DNA from: Aquila chrysaetos chrysaetos | Lineage: Eukaryota; Chordata; Aves; Accipitriformes; Accipitridae | Reading direction: 5' to 3' | Length of the DNA stretch: 64,000 nucleotides | Assembly (NCBI RefSeq): GCF_900496995.4 | Contig: NC_044010.1 | Coordinates: 6,944,001-7,008,000, forward strand | Shown: piece by piece, positions 51,301 to 63,568 of the stretch | How positions within the stretch are numbered: position 1 is the stretch's first letter | Layout: every line of letters starts with the position of its first letter | The notes under the pieces: generated by a model | Told to the model about the DNA's origin: nothing | Seen by the model: the letters and a program-made list of their open reading frames with translations, nothing else | Databases searched by the model: none | Translations under genes and position numbers: made by a program

Positions 51301-52889
51301 TTCCACCAACAGGGGGGAATGGAAAGGCAGGATTATTCAGAAGTTCATGACACACAAAGATGTCAATGGTATGATCACCCAGATCGATGTATTGTAATCC
51401 AGCTGTACCATTATGTCTTGCTAGTTGTTGGATTACAGATATATTGTGACAGGAAGACTGAAAGCCAACTTATAGCTTCCAAAGAGTGGCTGGTAGGTGA
51501 AGGCTTTAGGTGGTGAAGTTGAAGACATAGCTGGGAAGTTGTGTGCAACCGTATGTACTTCACCAAAGTACTCAGTTGGAAGAGAATCAGAGCTGAAATT
51601 TGATGGGATGCATGTGCAAGGCCTGCAGCTGGACTATGGCAAGTGGTGAGGAGGAGGATCTAATTAGTACCCATACAGCAAAAGACAAGGTTCCTCCATC
51701 AAGGGCACAGGGGGATGTTGTTTAGTCCTAGTTCTGTGCCCGGCACTGTATTCCAGCTAACTTAGCTCATCCTCCAAAGTACAGCACAAAGAGAGCATTG
51801 TCTAGAAGATGCCATCTAGAGGCACAGGGTAAACAGTCTGCGAGATACCTAGAAGAGCAACTGTTTCTCTAGATATTAGTACGTGGCTTCTCCACTGGGT
51901 CATCAGCCTTGCTAGTCTCCTGGGCCTCCTCTTCCTGCTTGCTGTACTTCATCTCTACACCTTCTGTGATAGCAGGTATGTATGGGACATGATACACACA
52001 AACCCCTTTGGCCAGTCCTGGGCAAGTTTAGAAGGGCTTCTGATACTAATTCATGTCATGTGTGGTCACCTCAGTCTGTCATGAACACACCAGTTCAGCA
52101 CATGTTCATGGAGGTTTGTCCGAGGTCTATAACACCACAGCTGGGGCAGAGGGGGCGGGAGTCCATACATGAGTGTTAGAGACCTTCCTGCTGCCATACT
52201 TCTTTCAGAAGCAAAATTACAAAGGGAGTGGTTAGTTTTTTCCACCCAGTTGAGGGATACAAACAAAGATTGCCAGGCTATGAAGATTAAAGAGGCAGCA
52301 AAATAACTTTCTGAGCTTGGAGCCAGACTTCTGGTGCATTTTGTCCTACTCAAAGGAAGCCAGGGAAGGCAGGGCCAATGTAGAAATGCAGGAAGGATTG
52401 CATGAGAGCAGAACAGGTCTGCTGTTGTAACTGCTCAGGAGTTCTGGTGGCAGTCTGGCAGCTCGGCCGATTACTCTATCTGAGCTAGCCTCTCTGTCAC
52501 AAGGTGCAATTGCTGCCCAGAATTACAGTACAAACACCACAGAGGCAGAACTAACAACTGTGTTCAAGTCACTTGAGCTCCACGCTTTGCCGGGGCTCTT
52601 GGCAGCTCTCTGTTTGGTGCCGGCTGGAGCACGGCCAGCTCTGGTCGTGCTCATGTGAGATCACAGATATAAAGCTTTACATTCTTTTGTTTCTCTACCA
52701 AATAAAGGGGAGGAATTCTGTTCTTACATTCCCAGAGCCCAAAATTGCATTCCCAAACAGCCTTGTCCTTGCACTTACAGTATTGGTGTCTTGTTTCCTA
52801 GAACAATGAGAAGCCAGTATAAGCCAAGGAATCTTCCATCTGCAGAGCTCTCTGGGCCTAATTCTAACTCAGCACCTAAGCGGAGATGA
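48370..52889 (+). CDS. CD200R1: CD200 receptor 1-like membrane glycoprotein
   Basis: CD200R1 is a leukocyte surface receptor of the Ig superfamily; it binds CD200 and restrains myeloid cells. Exons: 48370-48508 (leader), 49732-50040 (V-type Ig), 50821-51072 (C2-type Ig), 51873-51975 (transmembrane) and 52802-52889 (tail). The first three junctions are phase 1, as usual for Ig genes, and the last is phase 2. Total 296 aa. V domain: SCVLTCPP, VTWKI, IDHEGNYTCEV and GNFHKTYHLTVL. C2 domain: AVCKA-like PVCKATAGKPAAQILWV, NGTVTVLSTF and TTCIVSHPAGNQS. Many N-glycosylation sites. TM: WVISLASLLGLLFLLAVLHLY. The tail is only about 35 residues, with one Tyr (SQYKP) and no NPxY motif, unlike inhibitory CD200R1. 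The leader is long (hydrophobic TIVLLTIAAVTGA at about residues 34-46). An alternative tail exon is possible. Confidence 0.92.
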
Positions 52890-53234
52890 AAGAAACTCCC
52901 AGTATGCCTCAGTCAGCAATGTGACATGCAGCAGGGACTTACCAGTACCAAAGCGTTCAGGACAAAGAAGCAAATATCTGCAATGCAGCTGGTATAACTG
53001 TGCAGAAACATGGCATGCAGGGCAGATCCTACCTGAGCCTTGTCAGCTCTGTCTTCCATCATCTCTCTAGTGCAACTACAGATGCTCTTATTACTCATGC
53101 AAATATCAATTTTTTTTTTTTATAAAACCAAATCTAACATATATGCAATAGGAAATTCGTGTTGTATAAAATGAGGTCACTCCATTTCAAATACATTGTA
53201 TTCTAGTATTTAAGTATCATGTCTTATAGGATAA

Positions 53235-53240
53235 AATAAA
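53235..53240 (+). terminator. Probable CD200R1 polyadenylation signal
   Basis: AATAAA about 350 bases after the stop codon in AT-rich sequence. Confidence 0.5.
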
Positions 53241-55930
53241 TCAGAAGAAACTTTCTTGCATACTAATGAGCAGCAACATTCTCAGGATAATCACACAGGA
53301 CTGAAGCTAAATTTGAGCAACTCTCATTTTCACTATAAGAATTTTGAAGTGTTTCACCAACAGCTAGAAAAAAGGGAGAGAGAGAGAATGCTTGAGCTTT
53401 AGTAGTTATTGCTACATGAAGCACAGAAATTCTTATAATCTTGAGATCTAAGCCTCACACTCATTTACTTCTTTGCATAATCCAGAGAGCTGCAGCCCAC
53501 AGAACACACAGCTCTCTAGTATTAATTTCTTTAAACACATCTTACTGGTCCTATCACAAGGAAGCCCTTGAGTTTAATCTTTCATTTGATGACATACTGC
53601 CACTACTAAGCCTCTAAACATAGCTGTGCCTCTTCACTATTTCTTAACTTCTATTCTGAATAGACATGACTAGAGCTGAATATTACTATGCAGCCAAAAT
53701 TTCAAAGGAAATGCAGGTATTTCAGACCCGCCTCACTCCTACATGCTCAGCAGAAATCCACGTCTCGTTGTTACTGTACAGAAGACTATTTCAAACTGTA
53801 ATATATCTCGAGACCTTTTCCACTTGCTACAGCCATTCAATTTCCTAAATCTCTGCAATGAGATGTTAATGATATTCCTGTGAGATGTCAGCTTACCTAA
53901 GGGCAGAAGTGGGAAGGTACTGCAGGAGCATCTTTGCTAGGCATGCTACCCTGTGTTTGTGCATCTCACATGCCCGGGTTACAGAGCTCTTAGGCCTTTC
54001 TACGCTCTTCACAACCCTTCCAGTCCCAGACTAAGTCTTTTTTTTTTCCTTCTTCTTTTTTTTCCATAGCTATTCAAGCATTTAATTTTTGGGGGTATCA
54101 GTTGCAGATCTCTAGCTCTCAGGCAGCAAGCTGGGCTTAGAATTCGGGCATTAATATGTTAAAGAGAAGGTAAAACACCGAAGGCAAGGTACTAAACTCC
54201 TCTAGGCTTTGGGGACTCTTTGAGAAGGGCAAGCCTGCACAAGTGTCCACAAACCTCAGCTGTTCTGAAGGCATCAGTGAATCTCAGCCAGATTTATTAG
54301 CTTTGTTGTAGTGCCTTGCACACACAGACCAGGTTTAAGACTGATAAGATAGGCCAATTGCCCAGATCCCCAGGCCAAAAGAATACCTGTCTAAGGCTCA
54401 GTTAGATAGCATTACAAGTGCAGAGAAGAGGAGAGGGTAGAGAACAGGGAACTCCACAGCTTCCACAAAGCCGGAACACGATCCTGATCTTTGTTGTTCC
54501 TTCATTGCTTCTACGCATGACCGACCACATCTCAAGCTTTATGAGCCTTATTTCACATCTGAACCAGCTACTGAAGGACCCAGGGCCAAACCTCACCTAA
54601 ATTTCAGTAATAAAAAAATTAAGCTTTTCAGTCTCAGCACACTAACATATAGAATAGTTACCTAGCTTTATACAGAAAAGGAAATGCCGTGTCACTGCAC
54701 TCCCTCGTGCAGCTTTTCTACCACTACTTTGCTGCCCCTCACCCTTTCCTGGTGCAACAGATAAACTGGTGTAAATCACTGCCTGGGGCCATTTCTGCAG
54801 AATGGCACCTGCAGGATGCAGACAATGATTCTGCTGGCACAGCACCATGAAACTGTTCCTTTCACGTTTACAAACACAGCCCCATTCCATCTATCTGTTG
54901 TCACATATGGCTGTTTGGTTGTAACAGAATCTGAACTCTGCAGAGCTGACACACAATGCGAATGAACTCAGAGACAAGAGCTAGAGGAATAAACAATTCA
55001 GAGGCTCACAAAATTACTGCTACTTCTTTGTGGTAACCTAACCTAACTTTTATCAAAAGGCCAGCAAGCAGAAAACCACACTGACTTTAGTTGATATTTG
55101 TAGCTATCCTAGTAACTGAGTTTCCACAGTGCACATCACCTGACCGCACGCAGGTCATACTCAGCTAAATCTCATCTCTGCAACAGCTAAGCAAGCGTTG
55201 AGCACCTACACATACAAACCTACATGCAAACACACAGCTTCTCCACCAGCAGTCTCATTTTATGTTAAGACCATCTGCAAAGCTGCGAATCTGCTTGGCT
55301 TTTACTAAGTATATTACAGACAAGGGGAGTACACAGAGAAGACTCATCTTCTTTTCCTCTCTTCACAAACTGCAGGGCAAGTCAAAATTTCAGAGATACC
55401 AACAAGGTCATGCCCTAGGTTAGCAACAGCCCACCAGTGTCGGTGGTATTCAGGACGTGTGCTTGTTGAGCTCTACTTGCTACGTGTCTTTTCTCTAGAT
55501 TGGTCAGGTCTCCAGGAGAGAGGAAAATATCTCACATCCTTTGTTGCAGTTTCCATTCAAATGGCTCAGAGTCTCTCTACCCTCCATTAGGGATAAAAGA
55601 AATTAAACTCACACACCAGAGTCCACAGGGTTCTGTAACCAGCCTTGCCCCTACTCCTTGGTCTATTTACTCACAAATCCTTCTGCAGGAGGGAGGATGA
55701 AGCAACCTAAGCTTTCTACAGTCAGAGTTTCAGTCCAGTCTCCTAGGCAACTACTGGAGCAACTAAGAACATTTCTTCCTTTCTCTCACTGGACACACTT
55801 CTTATTGGCGTGTTCACCACATGATAACAACAGATTTGATTTCAATGTGCTAGATTGAGCTTATAGCTGCTTAGGCATTAATTGGCAGGCTTCTGTGTTT
55901 GCCATGGGGCTTGCTTGCCTTACTGTATAT
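53241..55930. other. Stretch with no supported gene
   Basis: AT-rich sequence with only short ORFs on both strands. I see no splice-consistent coding block, LINE or LTR landmark. Confidence 0.45.
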
Positions 55931-56640
55931 TAGAGTCCAGTGCTCATTAGTGGTTGCTTTTGTTGCTTGCTGTACTGCTTATCATCTTGCACTGCTGTGC
56001 CTGGGAATATTTTGATAACGGCAACGGCCATGCGCCTGGGCTGGCAGGTGGCCAGGGCATCGCTGCTGTTTCTGTGCTGCTGTATGGACAGGCTAGAACC
56101 CTGGCGTGAACTTGAGTTGAAGGGACTGTGACCTGTGGACGAGTCCACGTGGGAGCAGCACACCCTGAAGTGTCCACGGCTGTGCATAAGTCCATGCCAG
56201 AGCTGGTATACCTCAAAGCATCTGTGGCTGTGGTTATGTCCATGCCACAGCAGGTATACCTCTGAAGGGACTGTGGCCCAAGGACGAGTCCTCGCTGGAG
56301 GAGGTACACCTTGAAACATCTGTGGCTGTGGATAAGTCCATGCTGCAGCAGGTACATCTTGAAGTATCAGTGGCTGTGCATGAGGCCATGCTGGAACACC
56401 TGGATGTGTCTGTGGTTGTGGATAAGTCCACACCACAGCAGGTTTACCCCTGAAGAGGCTGTGGCTCATAGATAAGCCTCCACTTAGAGCAGGTACAACC
56501 CTAAGGGCCTGCAGTCCATGGACAAGTCCAAGTCAGAACAGGGTAATGGGACAGAGTTCATCACAGTATTAAACCCTATGGTCTGGTCCAAAGAGACCAA
56601 GGGGTGGAGACTGTAACGGATTTACCTTTAAATTGTTCTA
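55931..56640. repeat. Degenerate tandem array, about 48-bp period, within probable ERV-derived DNA
   Basis: From 56122 to about 56545 nine units follow the pattern ctgtggctgtggataagtcc, then atgccacagcaggtatacct and a ctgaag joint. Units vary by substitution and small indels. The flanking AGTTCATCACAGTATTAAACC and GGGGTGGAGACTGTAACGG look like avian ERV sequence as I remember it. The phase keeps a long minus-strand frame open (56469-55930), but this is a by-product of the repeat. Confidence 0.7.
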
Positions 56641-57018
56641 ATCCATGTTTTGAGTTGCATGTTAAGGAAGTACTATAGCAGGAACCACCCAAACCAATGG
56701 AGGACAAGCCTTACAAGAAGCAGAGCAAGTGCAGCTGTGACCCGACCTGAACCAGCTTTGGTGCCCAATAACTCCATGCAACACACCACCTCTCCTGTCC
56801 TGACTGACCACCATGACAGATGGAGCCCAAAGTCACAGACTAAATGAACTCAATGGCCATTTTATGGACGTTTATGGACATTTTACAGAGGGGTGGTCAA
56901 CAAGCTAAGGGAATGACATCTGTGTGTGTATATATCAAAGGGTGGGAAGAGGGGTGGTGGTTAATGAGGATGTATTGGATAGTGTGTGACCTGAGCATGA
57001 CATAAATGGTAGAGAATA

Positions 57019-57599
57019 AGGGCTGGGGTAGAGTTAATTTTCTCCGTAGTAGCTGGTATGGGGCTATGTTTTCGATTTGTGCTGAAAACACTGTTGATAA
57101 CACAGCAATGTTTTAGTTATTGTTGAGCAGTGCTTACACAGCACCAAGGCCTTTTTTGTTTCTCACCCTGCCCCACCAATGAGTAGGCTGGGGGTGCATC
57201 AGAAGTTGAGAGGAGACACAGCTGGGACAGCTGTCCCCAACTGACCAAAGGGATATCCCATACCATATGATGTCATGCTCAGCGATAAAAGCTGGGGAAG
57301 AAGGGAGGGATGTTCAGAGTTATGGCATTTGACTTCCCAGCCAACCATTATGTGTGATGGAGCCCTGCTTTCCTGGAGATGGCTGAACACCTGCTTGCCA
57401 TGGGAATTAACAAATTAATTTCTTATTTTGCTTTGCTTATACATGCATCTTTTGCTTTACCTATTAAACTGTCTTTATCTCAACCCATGAATTTTCTCAC
57501 TTTTACCCTTCTGATTCTCTCCCCATCCCACTGGGGGCGGCGGGGAGCAAGCAAGCAGCTGGGGGGGGCTTAGTTGCTGGCCAGGGTTAAAACATGACA
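57019..57599 (+). mobile_element. Avian ERVL-type solo LTR, plus orientation
   Basis: Has GGCTGGGGTAGAGTTAATTTTC, GTTGATAACACAGCAATGTTTTAG, CTATTAAACTGTCTTTATCTC and the GGGTTAAAACATGACA end. The first few bases are eroded. Most similar in structure to the 7.6 kb copy, both sharing GATGGAGCCCTGCTTTCC. Confidence 0.85.
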
Positions 57600-58914
57600 G
57601 CAGGAAAAGATTGCTTGCCTTTTTACAGGATTTTTGTTTTTAAATATACCAGTTTTAAACTATTGTTCTCCTCCTCAAAGAAAAAAAATATTACCAACCC
57701 CTAATAGGGTGAAAAAGTTTTAATGAATTCAGAGACTGCACTAGCTTTTCTCCCCTCCTCTCCACCCCTAAATAAGAACTTTGTGGTCTGATTTACCATA
57801 AGACTGCTATAAGGTGGGGGGTACCACAGAGGTGGAAAGGAACGGCCAGCAGAGGACATCTGCTTAAAGATGCCTCCTTAGTCCTCTCTTAAGTGCTGAT
57901 GGTGGTCCAGTGCGAGAGTAGCATTGTGTTTCAGTTAGAGGCAATATCTGTGGTGGGAGACAAACTGTGGAGCAGACTGCAAGTAAAGAAAGAGATACTC
58001 AATTTTAAGGGCTCCTCTTGTATCTGAAGATGAATAAACAACAGACATTTCTACTTAACCCTGCTATTCACAGTTTCCCCCATGCTGGCACAGCAACTTT
58101 CTGCAAAAGCAGGTTTAGAGCCCCTGTTGTTACTTTTCTGTCCTGGGACGTATTCAGGCATTGCCCTTTAAAGAAAAGATCTCAGGTTATTAGGGGGTTT
58201 TGGGGGGAAAGCTAGGGTCATGCCTGGACAGTGCTAACACCCTGTCAGTACTAGAGGTAGAACATGTTTCCTCCAGTTCCCTAACATCTAACATAAAATT
58301 TATCTTCACCCAGCTGTGTAAGTAAAAAAACAGGAGGCATAGTCACGATACCTCTTTTCAAATGCTCTCCCAGACTGACAGCACAGGAAGCTTGGTGCTG
58401 TGGAGAGGAATCTCCAGCTCCCAGAAGCTAATCATTCAGGAGCAGGCAGGTCGGGGTGAACTAGCAGAGCAAATAGCAATGCTGACTACTGAGAGAAGAG
58501 CGACAACGTCCTCCTACTCAGCTGAGCAAGACAGCCACTTCAGCAGTAAAAACAGTTGTTGTTGGCGAGAGTTTTGTTGGAAGGATTGCATGAGCCTTCA
58601 TGCTGCTTGCTATTGGAGCAACAGCCAAGGCAGACTACTGTTTAGGAGCAAGTAGCTGTTGAAGCTCGAGGTCAGGGCAATGCACACCAATTGCTTCTTA
58701 GCTTTGCTGTACCCCTGGCTAGGTAGCATGCTCGCATCAGGAACAGGGTGCTAATGGATGGAAAAATGAAGGAAGAGAATTCACTGCTCCCCAGATTTCC
58801 TTATCGTGAGGTCACACAGCAAACTCACAGCAGAGGAAGCATCAGAATGACCTTTCCTGCTCCACTGCTGGATGGAAAAAGAGGGAAAAAGAAGTGAATG
58901 TTGTTGTCGTGGTT
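57600..58914. other. Spacer between two opposed solo LTRs; no gene
   Basis: About 1.3 kb of unique-looking sequence. A 97-aa plus-strand ORF at 58362-58655 is Ser-rich and has no recognisable family. The spacer does not look like retroviral internal sequence. Confidence 0.45.
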
Positions 58915-59483
58915 TAACCCCAGCCAGCAACTAAGCACCACGCAGCCACTCACTCACTTCCCCCCCACCCAGTGGGATGGGGGAGAAAATCAGGAAAAAG
59001 AAGCAAAACCCACGGGTTGAGATAAGAACAGTTTAATAGAACAGAAAAGAAGAAATGAATAATGGTAATGATGACACTAATAAAATGACAACAGCAATAA
59101 TGAAACGATTGGAATGTACAAATGATGCGCAGTGCAATTGCTCACCACCCGCCGACTGGCACCCAGCTAGTCCCCGAGCGGCGATTCCCCACCCCCACTT
59201 CCCAGTTCCTATACTAGATGGGACGTCCCATGGTATGGAATACCCTGTTGGCCAGTTTGGGTCAGGTGCCTTGGCTGTGTCCTCTGCCAACTTCTTGTGC
59301 CCCTCCAGCTTTCTCACTGGCTGGGCATGAGAAGCTGAAAAATCCTTGACATTAGTCTAAACACTACTAGCAGCAACTGAAAACATCAGTGTTATCAACA
59401 TTCTTCTCATACTGAACTCAAAACATAGCACCGTACCAGCTACTAGGAAGACAGTTAACTCTATCCCAGCTGAAACTAGGACA
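58915..59483 (-). mobile_element. Avian ERVL-type solo LTR, minus orientation, with target duplication
   Basis: On plus it runs TGTCGTGGTTTAACCCCAGC to CAGCTGAAACTAGGACA. The 5 bases gttgt occur directly on both sides (58910-58914 and 59484-59488), a perfect target duplication of the size expected for ERVL. This fixes both ends. Confidence 0.93.
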
Positions 59484-60139
59484 GTTGTGCAGGTTTGGTT
59501 TTTGGTGGGAGGTATGTGGGAGGGAGGTGGCAGGGAGCAGCTTAGGAAAATGTTCAGGTTTTGTTAGGAAAATGACAAGTCACAAACTAGGGGTTTCCAA
59601 CTACACATCAACATTTGTCAGTTGCTTTTGTGGGGCTTTTTGGTGTTTGATGTAAACCAGTATTTTCCCTATGTTCAGGCACTCATCAAAAGATTTTCCA
59701 AAAGAAAAAAAAAAAAAGAAGATTTTAAACCAAAAGATTTTAGGGGAAAATCTTTTTATGAAAAGCTCACAACTGAACCTACTCAGAGGAATGTGCATCA
59801 AACTGCTTCTTACTGACATGTAAGACTGAGGACAGGAGGTTGTTTTGGAACAGACTGCAGATCCAAGTGGCTGCTTGGGGTCTCTGCCCATTGAGACATA
59901 GGCCAAGGCACAGCCATCAAGGCACATGCTTTCAACAAGGCATACCAGAGCTGGATATCATCCAGAAGAACAAAAGCATTTTCTGGGGAATACAAGGAAC
60001 ACATTTTAAGTGAGGACAGTTGTGCACTCCGGAAGTTTAACTGAGTTTATTTCCATGAGTGGTTTTTGGTGTTTCATGCTGTCACTGCAGCACATACACT
60101 AGTGGTAACACAGGCTTCAGCAGCAATCGTGTAACCAAG

Positions 60140-60985
60140 GTAGTGACTAGACCTGCTCTGTGCAGCGGGGAGAGCAGTGGACGTTGTGTACCTCGACTTT
60201 AATATTGCTGGCATGGGCTCCTACAACATTCTTATAGACAAGCTGAAAAAGCATGGGCTAAGTAAGTGCACAGTGACATTGATTTAATACTGTCTGAACA
60301 GCCGCTCGCAGGGGGAGCAATCAGTGGCACAAAGGCCAGTTAGAGGCAAGTCTCTAGCTGTGTGCCCTGGTGGTTGTTACCTCTTCATTTATGGCCTTGA
60401 CACTGGGACAGAGTGCACCCTCAGCAAATTTGCAGGCAATGCAAAACTGGGAGGAGTGGCTGATGTAGTAGAGGATTGTGCTGCCATTCAGGGGGACTTG
60501 GATAGGCTCGAGAATTAGGATGAGGGGAATCTCATGAAGTTCAACAAGGGAAAATGCAAAGTCCTGCATCTGGGTAGGAATAACCCCAGGCACCAGTACA
60601 GGCTGGGATCTCACCAGCTGGAAAGCAGCCATACAGACGAGCTTGGGATCCTGGTGGATGCCAAGCTGGCCATGAGCCAGCAATGCACCCCCAGGACAAA
60701 GGCGGCCAACAGTATCCTGGGCTGCATTAGAAGAACATTGCCAAAAGTTCAAGGGAGGTAATCCTTCCTCTTTACTCTGCCTTGGTGAGGCCATGTCTGC
60801 AGTGCTGTGTCCAGTGTTGGGCTCCCCAGTACAAGGAAGATATGGACTTACTGGAGGGAGTCTAGCAGAGGGCCACAAAGGCGATATAGGGACTGGAGCA
60901 TCTTTCATATGATGAGAGGCTGAGAGAGCTGGGACTGTTCATCAGCCTGGAGAAGACAAGACTCAGTGGGGACAAGGTTAGTGAG
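60140..60985 (+). mobile_element. CR1 LINE fragment (RT region), plus orientation
   Basis: Contains the CR1 RT stretch GGACGTTGTGTACCTCGACTTTA, ACAAGCTGAAAAAGCATGGGC, then GACAGAGTGCACCCTCAGCAAATTTGCAGG, and MKFNKGKCKVLHLGRNNPRH in a plus frame at 60534. Also present are YRLGSHQLESS and LGILVDAKLAMSQQC. Several frameshifts; the 3' end is missing. Confidence 0.9.
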
Positions 60986-63568
60986 CCCATCCAGCCCTGA
61001 GTTATAAAAAGGAGACAGAAAAGCCAGCAACAGCAGATCAAGAAAATAGACAGTTTTCCTTGTCTTGTCAAGTTTGACACAGCATAAGAGCTCTGGATAC
61101 TACTGATGTGAGCACCTTACATCGTGCACCCAGAGAAGCCTGAATCTAAGCACTATGCTTAACTGGCAAGGGACAAGAAGAAATTCTACCGGATATTTTT
61201 GATAGCACTACTAATAGGATGCACAGTAGCATTCCATGTTTTCAGAATAACAACAGTTCCCGAAAAGCACTGAACAGAGTATTTAGGAAAAGGAACACAT
61301 CTAAGAAATGCCTTTATGGCTCATCTCCATAGCACTTCTCTGGTTCACTGCAAACAAGCTGCCTTTTACTTTTGATCAGCTGAGGACACCAGTCACCACT
61401 GCCTCTCACAGCAACTAAATATATGCCTTCTGCCATAATTCCCCTTCACCCTTTGAAGCAGCTAACCACAAAGATCCAGAAAAGTATCTCATTACCTTCC
61501 TTGAAGCACTTAAAACACTACTTGTTGCCATGATTTCCAAACAACAACAAAGCAAAAGAATACACCACCAAATCCCACATATTTAGGAGCTGGATTGTTC
61601 CTGTGTTTTTAAGGAAACTGGCTAAAAAGAAGCTGTGTGCACTGTGGTTTCCACAGCAATACTTATATGTAAGTCTGTTGCGATGCTCCATCCTTGCACA
61701 AAAACTCAGGGCACCAGATAAGGCAGATATTCAGCCATGTTCAGGGTTACTGAAAACACAGCGCAGAGGAGACAAGACAAGAATCCTGTACCAAAGGCAG
61801 AGCTGGGAATATATTTATGATGGATGTTGAATTTCTGAATGCCTCAGTTTGCTTCAGCCAAAAAAGCCTTAGAATTAAACATGCAGATTCAACATCTAGA
61901 AACTTGTAAGTCTTCCCTGAAGTCTAACAACAATAAAAAATGCACAGAAAATCCCCACAATTAATCAAGTGCTATTTTGGCTCAGTTAAAACTCTTGTTC
62001 CACCCTAAAAGGTAAGTGTTATTACTTGCTTGACACATGAGATGGAGATTAAAGACCAGATAGTGTATTTTCGAACTGTTACCTTGGTTTTACGCACAAC
62101 AAACACGTCAGAAAGAACATTAGCATGTCTATGTAGTCTCATGCACCAAAACATGAATAACCAGATAAAAAAATATCTGGAGGCATATCAATAAACATAT
62201 TGCCATGGGAATATATGAGAAATAGCATTCTCAGTCCACACCTGAAGCAGAGCGAAGGCTGGAAGTGAAGAGTGGTTCTCCCCCCACATTAACCTAGATG
62301 CTTAATTATTCTGCGCATCTGCTCGTGATGTAACAGCAAAATATTGTTTTAATATAGCATTTGGCATTATGCTGGTGAATGCAGTCCTGGGTGAATTACT
62401 GCTCTATGTTTACAGTCATTCCCAATACTGCTCTGAAGAACAGTACAGCCTAAGATTTGAGGCAACTGAAATTGCCATGTAATTCTAGAATCTGGGAGTT
62501 TATTTTAATCCAATTTTTGCTTTTGTTTCTTCTTCAAATATGAACCCAGGTTTTACCTCACCCATATTTGCAGAAATAAAAGAAACAGTGGCTCATATTC
62601 TAGAAAGCAAGTAAATTTCCACTAGTTCAATGTATTTTAACTACAATTCTTTTTTAGCATGTCTTTTAGAAAGATTTTCCTGAAAGAAAAGTATGGATTT
62701 TGCCACAGATCCTCCTGGAGTAGGGACAGTAGGTATTTTCTTTCATGACAGGAGAGACCAAACCTGTCCTCTTCAGTGATTCTGTGGGAACAGTCCTCAC
62801 CATCAGAGCACGACTGTTAGAAAACACTAATACTAGAACTAGCTTTAGCCTTACTGTAGAATTAAAGAGAAAAACAAATGTGTGCCTGCTTTCCTGTTCA
62901 AATTTGTTTGGCTATGCCTTCCAGCCATTAATGGGCAGTATACCTTTCATAGAGAACACAGGATCTTTAACGTCAGGTGTTTCTTCTTGGATGGCTTTGG
63001 TAGATTATTTATTTGTCAAAAGAACTAGTTTTCAAACAAGAGGTTTTCAACAGATCTAAGGAAATGAACTAGTGCACAGCCACAATGAAGTGGGGAGGCA
63101 AACTTCTGTTCCCTAGAAGACTGGAGAAGACACAAACCTTTTTATTCATAAATCGACCTTCAAGGTTTCTGGACCAAAGTTTTTCTAACAAGTTACCATT
63201 CCATTGGGGTGAACACGTTCTCTCATTCACACCAGCAGAAAATTTGTCTACAAGTGGCTCAGTTTCTGAGATGGGTTGAGCTGAAAGCAGTCATCAGGGA
63301 AAGAAAAGTTCTATGTCCCATAAATCTATTGGTGTCCACAAAAGCTTGCTGTATATACCACCAGAAAATATCTTGTTAAACTCATACAACTTAAGACTGA
63401 CTACAAGCATGGATTTCTGTGCAATGATATTTGCGCACAGTTAGTTGGAGTCACCTTGTCATTTCAATCCTACAGAGCAGGGATGATACGCAGATAAATC
63501 GTAGGCATGAGAAAGGACTTCATTTCAAATTCCTCTTTTATGATTGCTGTTATTGCTTTGTAAGTCGG
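60986..63568. other. Stretch with no supported gene
   Basis: AT-rich. ORFs up to 104 aa (62745-63059) have no flanking splice pattern or recognisable domain. Confidence 0.45.

Noticed and set aside
51313-51369. Possible extra CD200R1 exon (acceptor CCACCAACAG, then GTATGA)
   Set aside because: Joined in phase from 51072 it hits a stop within 13 codons, while 51072 joins the TM exon at 51873 directly and in frame.
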